DNA from: Antrodiella citrinella
Lineage: Eukaryota > Basidiomycota > Agaricomycetes > Polyporales > Steccherinaceae
Assembly: GCA_004802725.1 (NCBI GenBank)
Contig: SGPM01000040.1
Span: forward strand, 1 to 64,000
Direction: 5' to 3'
Length of the DNA stretch: 64,000 bases
Shown: piece by piece, positions 1 through 11,914 of the stretch
Numbering within the stretch: the stretch's first letter is position 1
Layout of the letters: every line of letters starts with the position of its first letter
Program-made: the position numbers and the translations under genes
Notes under the pieces: model-generated
What the model saw: the letters and a program-made list of their open reading frames with translations, nothing else
Databases searched by the model: none
What the model was told of the DNA's origin: nothing

Positions 1-110
1 GGGGGGGCACACACTTTTGTCACCTTGCATACGTATGCTTCGAGACATGGCGATCAGCCACAGTCACACGCATATTCAATGCGGTGGGGGGGGGCACACA
101 CTTTGTTGCC
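1..110. repeat. G-run direct repeat, two copies
   Basis: A run of seven or more G followed by cacacactt occurs at 1-24 and again at about 88-110, so the window begins inside or at the edge of a short direct repeat. No coding potential is seen. It may belong to the repeat-derived block that continues to about 6.3 kb. Confidence 0.5.
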
Positions 111-999
111 TCAGGTGTTTGCTACTTTGTATCGTGTTCAAAAGTAGCACGCACACACCATTATGTCATCAGTTTTGGGACTGAAAACCAAAAACATGAG
201 CAAACAAATGGCACAGGCTGTGCCTTCAATTTCTGCTGAGCGCAACATTTTCAGTTTTATTTTTTTGCCGACTGTGAATTGAACGGTGCATGGATCGATG
301 AATTTATAGTCTCATTCTTGCATCTCTATCTCATCTCATCAGTGAGAGTCCAGCACAGTGACCTGTTGAGTCGTATATCGATAGCTACTTTCATGCATGT
401 TCGCAAGTAGTGCTGTTTCAGACAACGACATGCCTGTTCGCCAGTCAAGTCTCACGTACTTGTTGGTCTTCTGTAGTCCCATATATTCCAGAGCCATGCG
501 TGCTTCGTCGAGGACAACGTCAGTGAGCTGTTGCAGTTTGACTTTATGCCACGGAACGTACCACATTTTTGTGACTAACACGCATGTGCTCTTATTCTTT
601 TTTCCTTTGTTTTCTCCTCATCTGCTTCGTTCGTTGTACCCTTACCCACATACGGACTCCCATACATATGCTCAGTACAACTCAACCGCCTTTTCTTTCC
701 CTTTACTGCAGATGAACTGTCACCGTTCAATGTTTATCGTTCAAATGGTCCCTCTTTGAACGCTCCTTCTCATACTTGTATATATACCTGTACGCTCTGG
801 AGGTTGTATTCATTGTCCTCGTCTGCATCTTGTCCTCACTCGAACCTCGTCCTGTACTGAAGTTACACCTCACGTAACAATTTTGGTTCTAGCATTCTGG
901 CCTGGTCATTCAGTGAAACAATGATCTTTGCAAACAGCGGGTTTTTCAGTAATTCCATGCATGCGATCAATGCACCGCTCAATACTTTCAGTTCAAGGC

Positions 1000-2390
1000 G
1001 TATTTAGCCTCGTTGTTAAGTCTGTGCAGAGGTGCTACGGAGGGGAAGCGGATGAAGGGACGGAGGTAGCGGACGTGGTACGGAGGTGCTACGGACATTG
1101 CTGACTGGCTCCGACAACGAGTACGGAGGCACCGTTGAGGAGTCCGGAGGCGGAGTGGAGTCGATCGGATGGATACCGGAGCAAAGGAAGAGAGAGGGAA
1201 GGGCGGAACGACGGGGACGAAAGGAGGGGCGACGGTTAGACGGAGACGGAGTACACGAACACCACACAGTGGTGGGTGACGTGCTGTCGAGCTCAAGTAA
1301 GGATAGAGGGTCGGAGGCCCGAGGGAAGAACACGGAAGAAATGTTAATTTACGAACTGAAGAATCGGTACAGTCCTGTCATAGCTACTTATACTAACGGG
1401 GTACCCTACGGAGAATGGACAAAGTCCGGATCGGAGGCAGATAGTAGATAAGCGGAAACGTGTAGGAGGCGAGGACTGTGACCAGAGGTCACTGACCGGA
1501 ACATGAGGGAAACATGAACACTTGGTGAGGACGACGGAGGAAGCGATAATAAGGGAAGGAGGAGTCCAAGGGTAGAACATACCGGATGAGGAGGAGCACG
1601 GAGGTCTCCGAAGTAGCTCCGGATGTCCGGTAAGAAAATGTGAGCTCAACGGGAAAGCTCAGTAGATCATCACAGCATAAAACCCGTGAGCTCAACGTTC
1701 CTCAGTCAGAACGGACGCTACCGCGGAGGTGTCCTGGTGAACCTCGGAGGCCAGGCTCGGAGGGGTCCGGGCGGTAAGTCTGCATGAATATAACACTTGT
1801 TCCCAGCGGTTCCGATGAGGTTCTCCCTGATGAAGAACACTAAGGCTCAATCGCACGTGGCAGAGGCATCCGAGTGAAGCGTTATCCTTGTCAAAAGTTC
1901 TAGAATCGTTCCTCGACATAAGCTGTTGTCGTTTCAATGCAGTAAGCAGTGACCTTTTGTTACCGTTTGTCATACTGATCATCGCACGGCGCGTGCAGGT
2001 TGATCTTTCACTTCTCAGGCTCATTGTTCTTGTTCAGACTGACACAAGGCAAGATGACAACCTCCGACTGGTTCCGCAACGATGAGGACTGCTGCGATGT
2101 TGATGACTTGGATTGGTCTCGGTCATTTCTCGACGACAACACAATACCGAGCCCTTGTTACGTGAGGCATAACTTTGACACGAGTTCTAACTAGGACGAG
2201 GTTCAAGTGAGACAATGAGGACGATGTTCAGAGTGGAAGATAATCTCTATTAACAAGGTGGTCAAGTTGGGGAACAACTTGGCCGACGTGTACAGGTATA
2301 TATACCGGTACGAGAACTGCGGAATCGGAAGGAGGATCGTTCGAGTACAAAGGAACTGCGGAGGTGAAAGGGGGAACGTTCAATGGGAAC
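1000..2390. repeat. Degenerate purine-rich repeat block, no gene
   Basis: This stretch is rich in short recurring words such as ggaggtgctacgg, tccggag and tcggagg. The open frames in it have Arg/Ser/Pro-rich, low-complexity translations in several frames at once, which points to sequence composition and not to a gene. No splice structure or recognisable domain was found. Confidence 0.4.
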
Positions 2391-2393
2391 CGT

Positions 2394-2980
2394 TGATGAG
2401 ACCCACGACTTGCTGGTACCGGATACACCCATAGGAGCCCATTTTAGCATTATTCCGCGGTGCTTCAGACCTCTTCGAGTCAATTCTACGATACGTCGGA
2501 CCCCTCCTATTCGATTCTACGGTACATCGGACTTCTTCTACTCCCTTCTACTCATTCACTGTAGTTCTTCTTGCGATGTTCCAGTTCGGGCTCTACGATA
2601 CGTCGGACCTCTTCGAGTCGATTTTACGATGTGTCGGACCCTCTTTGCTTCGATTCTACTATATGTCGGACCCTTTCTATTCGATTTTATGATGTGTCGG
2701 ACTTCTTCTACTTCCTTCTACTCTTTCACCATAACCCCTCTTGCGACGTCCCGGTTCAGGTTTTAACAAAACTCGGACATCTCTGGACTTTCGTCGGACA
2801 CTTCCGTACCTATTTCAAGTGTGTTTCGGGTATTTCCGAGGCTTATAAGTAGCACGATCATGTACTGTAGAAAAAAACAAGAGATCCCCGCCCCTTTTCC
2901 CCCACTTACTCGGAGAGTCAGAAGCACTTGCGTGTGGTCCCAGGGTTACTGCGTACGTTTTCGTCATATTGCTCATGGTA
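2394..2980 (+). repeat. Left arm of large inverted repeat
   Basis: This arm starts at gatgagaccc and matches the reverse complement of about 5735-6325 through diverged but collinear sequence. Shared landmarks in the same order are a block ending in ttccgcgg, a series of tcggac-containing units, a tcttgtttt/tcttgtgtt block, and the stretch agtcagaagcacttgcgtg. Within it, 2588-2720 is made of 32-bp tandem units, each containing gtcggac. The two arms face each other across about 2.75 kb. Each arm gives a similar spurious translation, which explains look-alike open frames at both places. Confidence 0.85.
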
Positions 2981-3042
2981 CAAGTTCTTCAAGAACACAC
3001 ATCTTTCTGCTTCGCACAACTCAATCTGCCTTGAAAGAGCAG

Positions 3043-3067
3043 CTACTTTTGAACAGCACAAAAGTAG
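3043..3067. repeat. Palindromic motif, copy 1
   Basis: A 25-bp near-palindrome with 9-bp arms CTACTTTTG and CAAAAGTAG around a central aacagca. It is followed by a stretch (gtgttcaggttgaacacaga) that recurs after copy 2, so about 46 bp are directly repeated with a 126-bp period (3044-3090 and about 3170-3214). Confidence 0.7.
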
Positions 3068-3168
3068 TGTGTTCAGGTTGAACACAGAAACCAGAAAACT
3101 ATCACAGTCGTGAGGTACAATAAAAAGGTAATCAGATTTTTCTTCTCAGTGCGACTCAATCGCGGGGA

Positions 3169-3192
3169 TACTTTTGAACGGCACAAAGGTAG
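3169..3192. repeat. Palindromic motif, copy 2
   Basis: A diverged copy of the CTACTTTTG...CAAAAGTAG palindrome, here starting tacttttg and ending caaaggta, followed by the same gtgttNaggttgaacacaga flank as copy 1. Confidence 0.65.
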
Positions 3193-3300
3193 CGTGTTTA
3201 GGTTGAACACAGAACAATAAAAGAGTAATTGCAGGGTGGTTGCAGATCAGCTGCGCAGGAGCTGAAGTGATCGCTCACAGTACGAGTTGATCAAGAGCGG

Positions 3301-3325
3301 CTACTTTTGAACGGCACAAAAGTAG
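3301..3325. repeat. Palindromic motif, copy 3, at the gag stop
   Basis: The 9-bp arms are exact and the centre is aacggca. On the minus strand this copy supplies the last four codons and the TAG of the gag-like frame, so the palindrome and the frame end coincide. A fourth related copy (gctactttg...caaaagtagc) lies at about 121-148. Confidence 0.7.
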
Positions 3326-3873
3326 GATGAGTGGCACGGGAGCTTCAGCGTGGAACAAAGACAGCTGGCGAAGTGGCAGAGATGGATCGGAACGAGGAGC
3401 AGCTGCGCTGAGTCAGCGATGCAGCTGTCCGAATGAGGAACATCTGCAACGACATAAGCAGAATGGTTGGAAGGAATCCACCAAGTATATCTACAGTACC
3501 CCCGATACAACTCCGCATAGTCTCTTTCGCTCCGAACTCCTTTCACACGCCATTGGTCCACGAATAAATCCAAGTCCTCCCTGATGTACTTCTTCGCTCC
3601 GTCTGCACCGGGATACTGGGCGAATATGGCCGCCTTGAACTCCGGGAATGTCTTGGAGGCATCACTATACTCCGGGACACTTTTCCATCGGTCTGTATGC
3701 TCCGAGGGCTCGTATCGGCATGCCCATCGTTTCGATAAAGTCGCGTCTCGGATACCGCAACGTTCTAGGAGCTCCTCTACATCATCGAAGAAGTTCCCTA
3801 TGGTGGTCGGACGAGCCGGATCGAAGGTCGGAGCACTGCGGCTGCTGCGCAGAGGCATCTGCGTAGGCAACAT
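3301..3873 (-). pseudogene. Gag-like retroelement relic
   Basis: The minus-strand frame begins at ATG 3873 and runs 190 codons to TAG at 3301-3303. The translation has an N-terminal Ser/Arg-rich segment, then a segment containing TIGNFFDDVEELLERCGI, RWACRYE and FPEFKAAIFAQYPG. This looks like the capsid region of the short gag proteins of basidiomycete LTR retroelements (inference from pattern, no search run). The last 50 or so residues lose this character. No protease, reverse transcriptase, RNase H or integrase was seen anywhere between the inverted-repeat arms, so the element is at best non-autonomous or a relic. The flanking sequence contains an ambiguous base at 3992. Confidence 0.55.
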
Positions 3874-4374
3874 AGCTGGTAGTAGAAGGCACCCGAGAGG
3901 TTCGCGTAAGGCTCGAAGATTTTCCGGACGCAATCGAGTGGGTAGCAGGGGGATGTGAAGGACGAACTAGATTCTGTGGAGGTCGGTGTCGNAAATGATG
4001 CAGGATGGAGCGGTGATGTCTCGTGTACTCCGTAATAGAACTATGAAGGTCCGAAATAGCTCCGAAGGGGGTCCGAAGTAGCTCTGAACAGTATAGAACG
4101 TGAAACGGCGGTTGGGGCGGACAGGCTGGGCTCTACGGCTGTCGCGATCGGCGATGGTGCGAGACGGATCGGTGATGTTCTTTGCACTTGGTAGTAGCAC
4201 TGGGGTAGTCCTAAATGGGTCCGAAGATGTCCGAAAGAGGTCCGAAGGTGATTCGAGGGAGTCCCAGGTGAAGACGAACAAGCTGGGTCCTGCGGTTATC
4301 GATATCGGAAATGGTGCGAGACGGAACGGTGAGGTTACCAGGACTTGGCAATAGCACTGGGATAGTCCCAAAGA

Positions 4375-4440
4375 GGTCCGAAGGAGTCCGAAAGAGGTCC
4401 GAAGGAGTCCGAAAGAGGTCCGAAGGATTTCGAACGGGAT
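4375..4440. repeat. ccgaaRgaggt tandem array
   Basis: Alternating units gtccgaaagag and gtccgaaggag repeat about six times in 65 bp (period about 11-22 bp). Looser copies of the same word occur at 4055-4260 and 5400-5470. No gene is associated. Confidence 0.7.
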
Positions 4441-4619
4441 CCAAGCGCGTCCGGTGCGGCTCTCGGTAGCCCACTAGAACACTGTGTAGGAATACCAAGG
4501 GTGGTCCGGGGCGCGGCTCGGAGGGGCTAGAGAGTCTCGATAATGTTCTCGGATCGATAACGGGGTAGGGGAGAAGGGAACGAAGGGGCTGAGAAATAAC
4601 GAGAACGTCAAACGAAGCG

Positions 4620-4770
4620 ACGAAACCGGTAAAAACGCGATAAACGCAGGGAAACTGTAGAAACGCAGCAAATGCAACGAACGCAGTAGAAGACAAAAGT
4701 AGCAACTCGGAACGCAATCGAAGGTGAACGCAATAAGATCGAATGCAGGACAACGAAGAACGCAGTAGGC
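4620..4770. repeat. acgcagtaaa-type array, copy A
   Basis: Degenerate repeats of roughly 10 bp around aacgcag(t/g)aaa. It is related to the array at 5575-5760. Open frames here read Phe/Tyr/Cys-rich on the minus strand because of this simple word and are not counted as genes. Confidence 0.6.
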
Positions 4771-5574
4771 GGGGAGGAAGCTCGGAAATGCGGAGGTAGG
4801 AGCAGAAGCTGGGAGGAATCGAATCTGGGCAAAAGGGGGAGCGGTCCTGATGAAAAGAGCGAAGTGATATCTCGAATAGATAGCTAAAGTCGTATTATGC
4901 CTGTACTGGTAGGCCGAGCGGGATCTACGAGGTCCGAAAATACCCGAGATTAATGAGCGGGAGTGCGTACTGTAAGCACTGAGCTATTTCCGGAGAGGTG
5001 GCGACGTATGCTGCTATATCCGCTGAACTCCAGAGCGTGATCGATAGACCGTAGAGTCCGATCGATCGTCTCTAAAATGCGGTCCGGGGCCGTCGATCGT
5101 AGGGCGCAAGGTCCGAGAATAAACGCACGACGCACGCGGTACGCGCAGCAGCGACCCGCGATCGCTATGACTCGAAAGATTGTGATGATAAGGAATGATA
5201 GGGGGAGTCCTGGCAAACTTAAAACCTTTACACCCCTCGCGGTGGGCTCCACAAATGATGCACCGGACGGGCTCCTAAGCGCGGGAGAACACACCCAACA
5301 ATGGGAGAACTCCTGGCAGAGGGGTACCACGTAAGGGCGTTTGGGGAGGAGTCGTAGAGGTAGGCCGAGGTACTCGAACGTAGAAAGGAGTGTAAGGGAG
5401 AGGCCCGAAATAGGTCCGAGAGTGTCCGATGAGGGTCCGATGGGGGTCCGAGGGGGTCCGGGAGGGTCCAAGATTCGCACTAATGGCTCTGGCGAAGTCC
5501 GAGATATGAAACTCGGACTTCCCGCGTAGGCAAGGGGATGGCCTCGGAGGGATCGGACCGTGTTCGAAGGGTAA

Positions 5575-5760
5575 AACGCGACGAGGGGAACGAGGGAAAC
5601 ACAGTAGAAAACGCAGGAAACGCAAGAAACGCAGTAAAAACGCAGTAAACGCAAGGAACGCAGTAGAAACGCAGTAAACGCAGGGAACGCAATAGAAGGT
5701 GAACGTAGCAATGGGGGACGCAATAGAAAGGTGAACGCAATAAAACGGAAACGTACGCAG
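5575..5760. repeat. acgcagtaaa-type array, copy B
   Basis: More regular than copy A: the word aacgcagtaaa and variants follow one another about twelve times, immediately inside the right inverted-repeat arm. Confidence 0.7.
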
Positions 5761-6325
5761 TAGTCCCGGGACCGCACGCAAGTGCTTCTGACTCTCCGAG
5801 TAAGTGGGGGAAAAGGGGCGGGGATCTCTTGTGTTTTGCTACAGTACATGATCGTGCTACTTATAGGCCTCGGAAATACCCGAAACACACTCGAAATAGG
5901 TACGGAAGCGTCCGACGAAAGTCCGGAGATGTCCGAGTTTCGTCAAAACTCGAACCGGGACGTCGCAAGAGGGGTTGGGGTGAAAGGGTAGAAGGAAATA
6001 GAAGAAGTCCGACGCATCGTAGAATCGAATAGAAAGGGTCCGACACATCGTAGAATCAAAGCAGAGAGGTCCGACGTATCGTAGAATCGGCTCGAAGAGG
6101 TCCGACGCATTGTAAAGCCCGAATCGAAACAATGAGTAGAAGGGAGTAGAAGAAGTCCGATGCACCGTAGAATCGAATCGAAGGGGTCCGACNCATCGTA
6201 GAATNGTATAGNAAGGGTCCGACGTATCGTAGAATCGNCTCGAAGAGGTCCGAAGTGCCGCGGAATAATGCTAAAATGGTCTCCTATGGGCGTATCCGGT
6301 ACCAGCGAGCCATGGGTCTCATCAG
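5735..6325 (-). repeat. Right arm of large inverted repeat
   Basis: Reverse-complement partner of 2394-2980. It includes its own set of tccgac units (about 6005-6255) and four ambiguous bases at 6193-6239, possibly because the repeat was hard to assemble. The arm ends near 6325 at gggtctcatc, matching gatgagaccc at 2394. Confidence 0.85.
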
Positions 6326-7225
6326 CGCGACGCGCGTTCTCGGTCTTCGTCTTCACCTTTTTTACAACCATCATTTCCCGTTCATCACAACCATTGCTCC
6401 CCGTTCTTTCTTTCATCTCTCGGTTCTCCAAACAGACATTCCCTCAGTTCTCTGGCTGCCACTGTTTCGGTGTCGCACTACACTACACCGCTGTATCTAA
6501 CATGTTTTGCTGCGAGGACCACTGGGCCGCCAGCAAGGTTGATGCAGGCTTGGGTTTCGAAGTACACCCGCGGGCTCAGTTTGGTGCGTGGTATAAGTTT
6601 TTTGTTTAGTCTTTGCGTTGTTCACAGTTCAAATACAGTGCATAAACTTGAACCTTTTGCCTCACTGGCCTCGCGATAGTCGGACTCGTGGATTGTGATT
6701 CGCGATCACTACGTGCTGATGCTGCCATATCGCAGTCATCGGGGTCGGGTACAACTAGTGAGTTCGAATGTCTTGTTTCGCTTTACTTTACTCAATGCTC
6801 TCTGCAGGGTATACTCTTCAAGTTGTTGATCATCTGACTGAGTACGGTGCGACCTCGCTTTGCTCGATCTGTCTGACGCGACTCTCAGGTACCTACGATG
6901 GTTTGCGTACGATGATTCCCTTTTTATCACCATGTATTGTATTGTTGTCGTACCACTTCAATATACCCTTTTTATATGTATCTCTATATGATGGTCGAAC
7001 TCCTCTACTGTGACTACAGTAATCGTGTCGCATCTGTAGCCTGCGGCTACTCTCTGTCATCTAGTGCTCTGTAGCGTCCCGTAGACCTTGCAGCTGTCTA
7101 CATAGCATTACATTATGACTGCTGACAGCTAAATATCACCACGTAAAGGGGACCTATCGAAACAGCTACAGAAGCAACCAAAGCTACATAGCGCTATCGA
7201 GGTACGAGACTTTTTCCTGATGAGG
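6326..7225. other. No gene recognised
   Basis: About 900 bp between the inverted repeat and the F-box relic. Only short frames without domain signatures are present. The sequence just before 7226 does not resemble the upstream exons of the intact F-box relative at 16.5-17.8 kb, so the homology of the relic begins abruptly. Confidence 0.5.
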
Positions 7226-8043
7226 GTCTTTTGTCTTCGGACGCGTCTTTGAGGGCACACATCAGGTATGTGACACATACTCGTGTTTGACGCGTTCTGA
7301 GACCATTTTCAGGACTCTGTGCTTCATGACGAGCAAATCTCAGGCTGACATCGCGATGCCGGCCTTGAGACAGCTCTTACCGGCGCTACCGAACCTGACC
7401 ACGATCCAGGTCTTGCATTGCAACAAGGCAGGCGACGTCGGAGCAGCCGTGATTGGTCTCCGACTGCCCAGCGTGCGCACGGTCATTGTCCCTACCAAGT
7501 GCAACTGCATCCTGAAGGCCTGCCCAAACGTGACTCACGTTCGCTGTGCCGGAGGCGACGGCGCTGCGCTCATTTCGGCTCTCAAATTCTGCGACGACGT
7601 GCAAATACTAGATGGAATGATTGACTGGAGCTACAAGGACATCATGACACGTATGTGCTTCACCCTTTCACCCTTTCCCTCGTTGACCGAGAGCTCATTC
7701 TGCTCCAGGTCTGCTGAAAAACGCTCCGAAGCTGCACACACTAGAGATTCGGCGTCCAGTAAAGAGCTTCCGTTTCGAAACACGGATCACTGCCCCGGCA
7801 ATATGGGCTGAAGTCATCCCCCAGCTGTCCAAGCTACCCGAGCTGCGAACCATCAAACTCAGCTTTCCCGGTCGCGAGACCTCCTCTGACTCGGCCTCGA
7901 TAGAAGCTGCGCGGAAGGTCTTGAGGAATTCGAGGGTCACGAGAGAGAGGAAACTCATCATTCGACGCGTGTTCGCGCCTCACAACACCAACTCACAATG
8001 GGAAGATGTTGTCGAGGATTATAGACAAGAGCTGTTCTATTAG
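7226..8043 (+). pseudogene. 5'-truncated F-box/LRR-like gene
   Basis: Three segments align in order with the C-terminal two thirds of the F-box-like gene at 16484-17786: 7226-7265 (EGLLSSDASLRAHIR), 7313-7650 (SKSQADIAMPALRQLLPALP and further) and 7709-8043, ending TAG. Both introns (7266-7312 and 7651-7708) are at the same places and phases as in the relative. The first exon and the F-box itself are absent: resemblance stops near 7226 and no start codon in frame with a domain is seen upstream. The remaining frame is open, so either the truncation is recent or a shorter protein is made from an unseen 5' exon. Confidence 0.7.
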
Positions 8044-8322
8044 GCTTCAGGCTGCGCGTATCGATGCATACCTGTGTACATTCTTGAGATCAACATCGCT
8101 GAATATCTTGTCACAACCCATACCGTCTGTCGTCACTCTCCGTGTGCCGTCGGTTGTGGGGGTGCGCGGTCAGCTGCAATCAGCGTTATCAGCTTGATTG
8201 CATCGGATGTAAAGCTTTGCAGGATGGCACATACAGGATATTGAGGTTGGATCAAAGCGTATATTTCCAGCGCGACTCAAGAAGTCGGCGCGGTCCTGTC
8301 TGTCTTCTCCAATACCGTACGC

Positions 8323-8676
8323 TCAATGTCGCCCAGCTCCAAAGTAGGATGTGTGTTCATCCATTCGCAAATGATGTCTGCCCACGTTGACATGTATGCA
8401 AAGTTTTCGGAGTCGTCCATCCACGCCGAATCTCCGTTCGCTGCTGAGAATGTCGTTGAGAATAGCCGCGAGGCACGTAGTATCAAGGTCGGACTCGGAT
8501 CTGCAACAGTCCAGGAAGTCTACGAATTTGTTTGACGTGATTTGGTTACATATGTTATTCCTGAGCTTGGGGTTGACGTTGAAGTGATTCAAAAAATCAG
8601 AATGTGAGACTTTGAGAGACTCATAAATAGCCAAAAAGAAGTCAAAGGAGTCTGGCATTACAATGTAGGGACACAT
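8323..8676 (-). CDS. Uncharacterised short frame
   Basis: An uninterrupted 117-codon frame starts at ATG 8676. A second frame overlapping its 3' half (to 8277) ends with a plausible acidic tail, so a splice or frameshift could join them, but no intron of normal length fits. I recognise no domain. It may be a fragment of an exon or chance. Confidence 0.2.
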   Translation of the reverse strand: MCPYIVMPDSFDFFLAIYESLKVSHSDFLNHFNVNPKLRNNICNQITSNKFVDFLDCCRSESDLDTTCLAAILNDILSSERRFGVDGRLRKLCIHVNVGRHHLRMDEHTSYFGAGRH

Positions 8677-8780
8677 GCATATTCAAGCCCTACAAGTCCG
8701 TGAAACGCGTGTAATGTATCAAAGTGAACAAGAAGCATGAACGATGCAAAGAAAACGACGCATATGCAGTGAAAGGACCA

Positions 8781-10540
8781 CTAATGCTGGGTACGCTGAG
8801 ACTCCCGTTGCCGGCTGTTCTTCGTATCCACCTTAACGTACTCACTCTCCTCGATGCGAGTCGTGTCGTCATCCTTCTTCACGGCCATGTACGCCTCTCC
8901 GAGGATCTGCATAGCGACAGCGCGGAGCGTCGCTTGATTGCGAGGGACTGCCGGGTTTTCGAGGACACGGTCGCAGGTCTCCCGCAGAACAGACTCGATC
9001 TCTAGTTTCGCTCCCTGACCTCGATATCAGCGTCGTCCTCTGTGAGTTGGAATTACTGTATGGGAAGACATACCTTGAAGAGTGCTTGCAGACCCTTTTC
9101 CGCAGCTTGCTCCTCCAGTCGTCTCTTTTCTTCCGGAGAAAGGTTCCCCGCCTTCTCAGCGGCTTGTATTTGCTCAAATACATTCTTCAGGTCAATAGCG
9201 GCACGAAGGGTTGATACTCTACGGAAAACCTAGTCAGCATATCATGCACGATTGTAATGGACAACTTGTGCACTAACGTTTCGCTGAAAACATGGTATTT
9301 GCCCTGAACGTTGTGAAGCCATCCTCCGACCCCGAGGAACGTCTGACTTGTTGCCAGATACTGCTTCGCTTTCGCAGAGTACACGAAACCGATAGCTTGT
9401 AGTAGGTCTGCACCGTACGATTCGTTCTTGAGATCCCTGTCCAGCACACCGTGTGAATACGTGCATATGAAAAGGACAAAAAATCACTCACTCCGCTTCC
9501 AATTGGCATATCGTACGGTAGCTTTCTGTGACATCGGGGTCGTTTGGCCCAGTAGCTGATTCGGAGAAGATACCTAGTTTGCGCTCCAGGTTCTCGACCA
9601 GTTTCTCCACACGTTCCGCGCGGGCTGCAGCTTTCTACAAAGCTTGTCCGTTCGTTCCCAACCGATTTTAGAATACTGCGATGAACTCACCTCAGCTGCA
9701 ATCTTCCTCGCTTTCTCGTCCTTCTTCGCCTTCTCTTCTGGGCTCAGAATCTCCTTCCCCTTGGCGTCCCTCAGCTTCTTCGGTCCCCCCTCCTCCTCGC
9801 TCTCCATATCATCGGCTTCTTGCAGGGCGGTCTTCATGTCCTTCGCGAGACTGATATGTCCGATGATAGGAATGAACCTCTCCCCTCCAAACATCGCTCC
9901 GAATACTTCCTCGGGATCGACGAAGCCACCGTCCGGCGCGCTCTCCTTCGATCCAAACTCGTTGTACTTCTTCCGGAGTACGGGATCTGAGAGGGTTTGA
10001 TACGCAATAGCGATATCCTTGAACCGCTCCTCCGCATTGGGGTCGTCGCGGTTCTTATCTGGATGGAACTTAATCGCAAGCCGTCCTGTACGTACCCGCC
10101 CAACATCAGTACACACATCGTCTGAGACGACAGGAAAGCGTGAGCTGCTCACGGTAAGCCTTCTTGATCTCATCCGTCGTCGCATCTATAGGTACGTCCA
10201 GCAAGTCGTAGTACGCAGTCTCGAGCGGCTTGGCGTCTGAGCCGATCTTCCTTCCTCCCATCCTCCGAGTCGACGTATCCTGCGAGGGCGACGGCCCGTG
10301 GCTACCAGACGCACTGGCATGGTTCGGTCTGCCCGCGGTGGCGTTCAGGACTTGTGTCGGGTAAAATACGTGCGTGAAGACGGATTGGCATTGGAAACAT
10401 GAGACGTTCAGGACTGCGCCTGGACGAGGGAATGGTGTGGGTGGGGAGAACTCGAGACCGGTGTGACATTTTGTGCATGTCGTTGGAATCTGTGGGACGA
10501 GGGGTCTTGACGGGATTGGTGTTGGGTAGGAGGAGCTCAT
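8781..10540 (-). CDS. J-domain cochaperone with DnaJ-X domain
   Basis: Six exons (10153-10540, 9691-10085, 9492-9634, 9278-9436, 9074-9218, 8781-9014) give 487 residues. The J domain spans about residues 107-172 with the HPD motif at 137-139, formed right after intron 1. The rest resembles the DnaJ-X family of yeast Caj1/Djp1: an acidic/Lys-rich linker (SPEEKAKKDEKARKIAAE) and helical segments including GADLLQAIGFVYSAKAKQYL. It should stimulate Hsp70 ATPase; in yeast such proteins act in the cytosol, including peroxisomal import (family knowledge). The N-terminal 100 residues carry two CxxC pairs (C22/C25, C48/C51) before the J domain, suggesting an extra zinc-ribbon-like module. The gene is divergent from histone H4. 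Confidence 0.9.
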
Positions 10541-11579
<1,039 letters not shown>

Positions 11580-11914
11580 TCTCTCTGGTGAATGCCTATG
11601 GCGCATATTATATCCTTTGGCCAATGGCTGAACTTCCACTGCTCTTTTTACTAGCGTAGGGACGTATGTCATCACCGTGCTTCAGGTGTTTTTGTTGGGC
11701 CATGGCGGTCGTCGAATTCTGCTTCATTGATTGACATTGACTGAGAATGACTACGGTACATGTCTTTGTGTCAGACTAAGCTAACAACTCCAAGCTTCGG
11801 GTTCCTGAATGTAGTTTTGTAGTTGTCCGGCGCAATGCCATGTTTGTATCCTCTGGATTGTAGCATTGCCTTGCGATGCAAACCGCCATGTCTGTGAGGT
11901 TGTCAGGTACGAAA

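Noticed and set aside
1086..1451. 121-codon Gly/Arg/Glu-rich frame
   Set aside because: Lies in purine-rich repeat DNA; its translation follows from the recurring ggagg and cggag words.
4950..5888. 312-codon minus-strand frame
   Set aside because: It crosses the acgcag array and the right inverted-repeat arm; the Phe/Tyr/Cys-rich text comes from repeats and matches a similar frame from the left arm.
1..6325. CRISPR array
   Set aside because: Repeats here are contiguous or degenerate without regular spacers, and the genome is eukaryotic.
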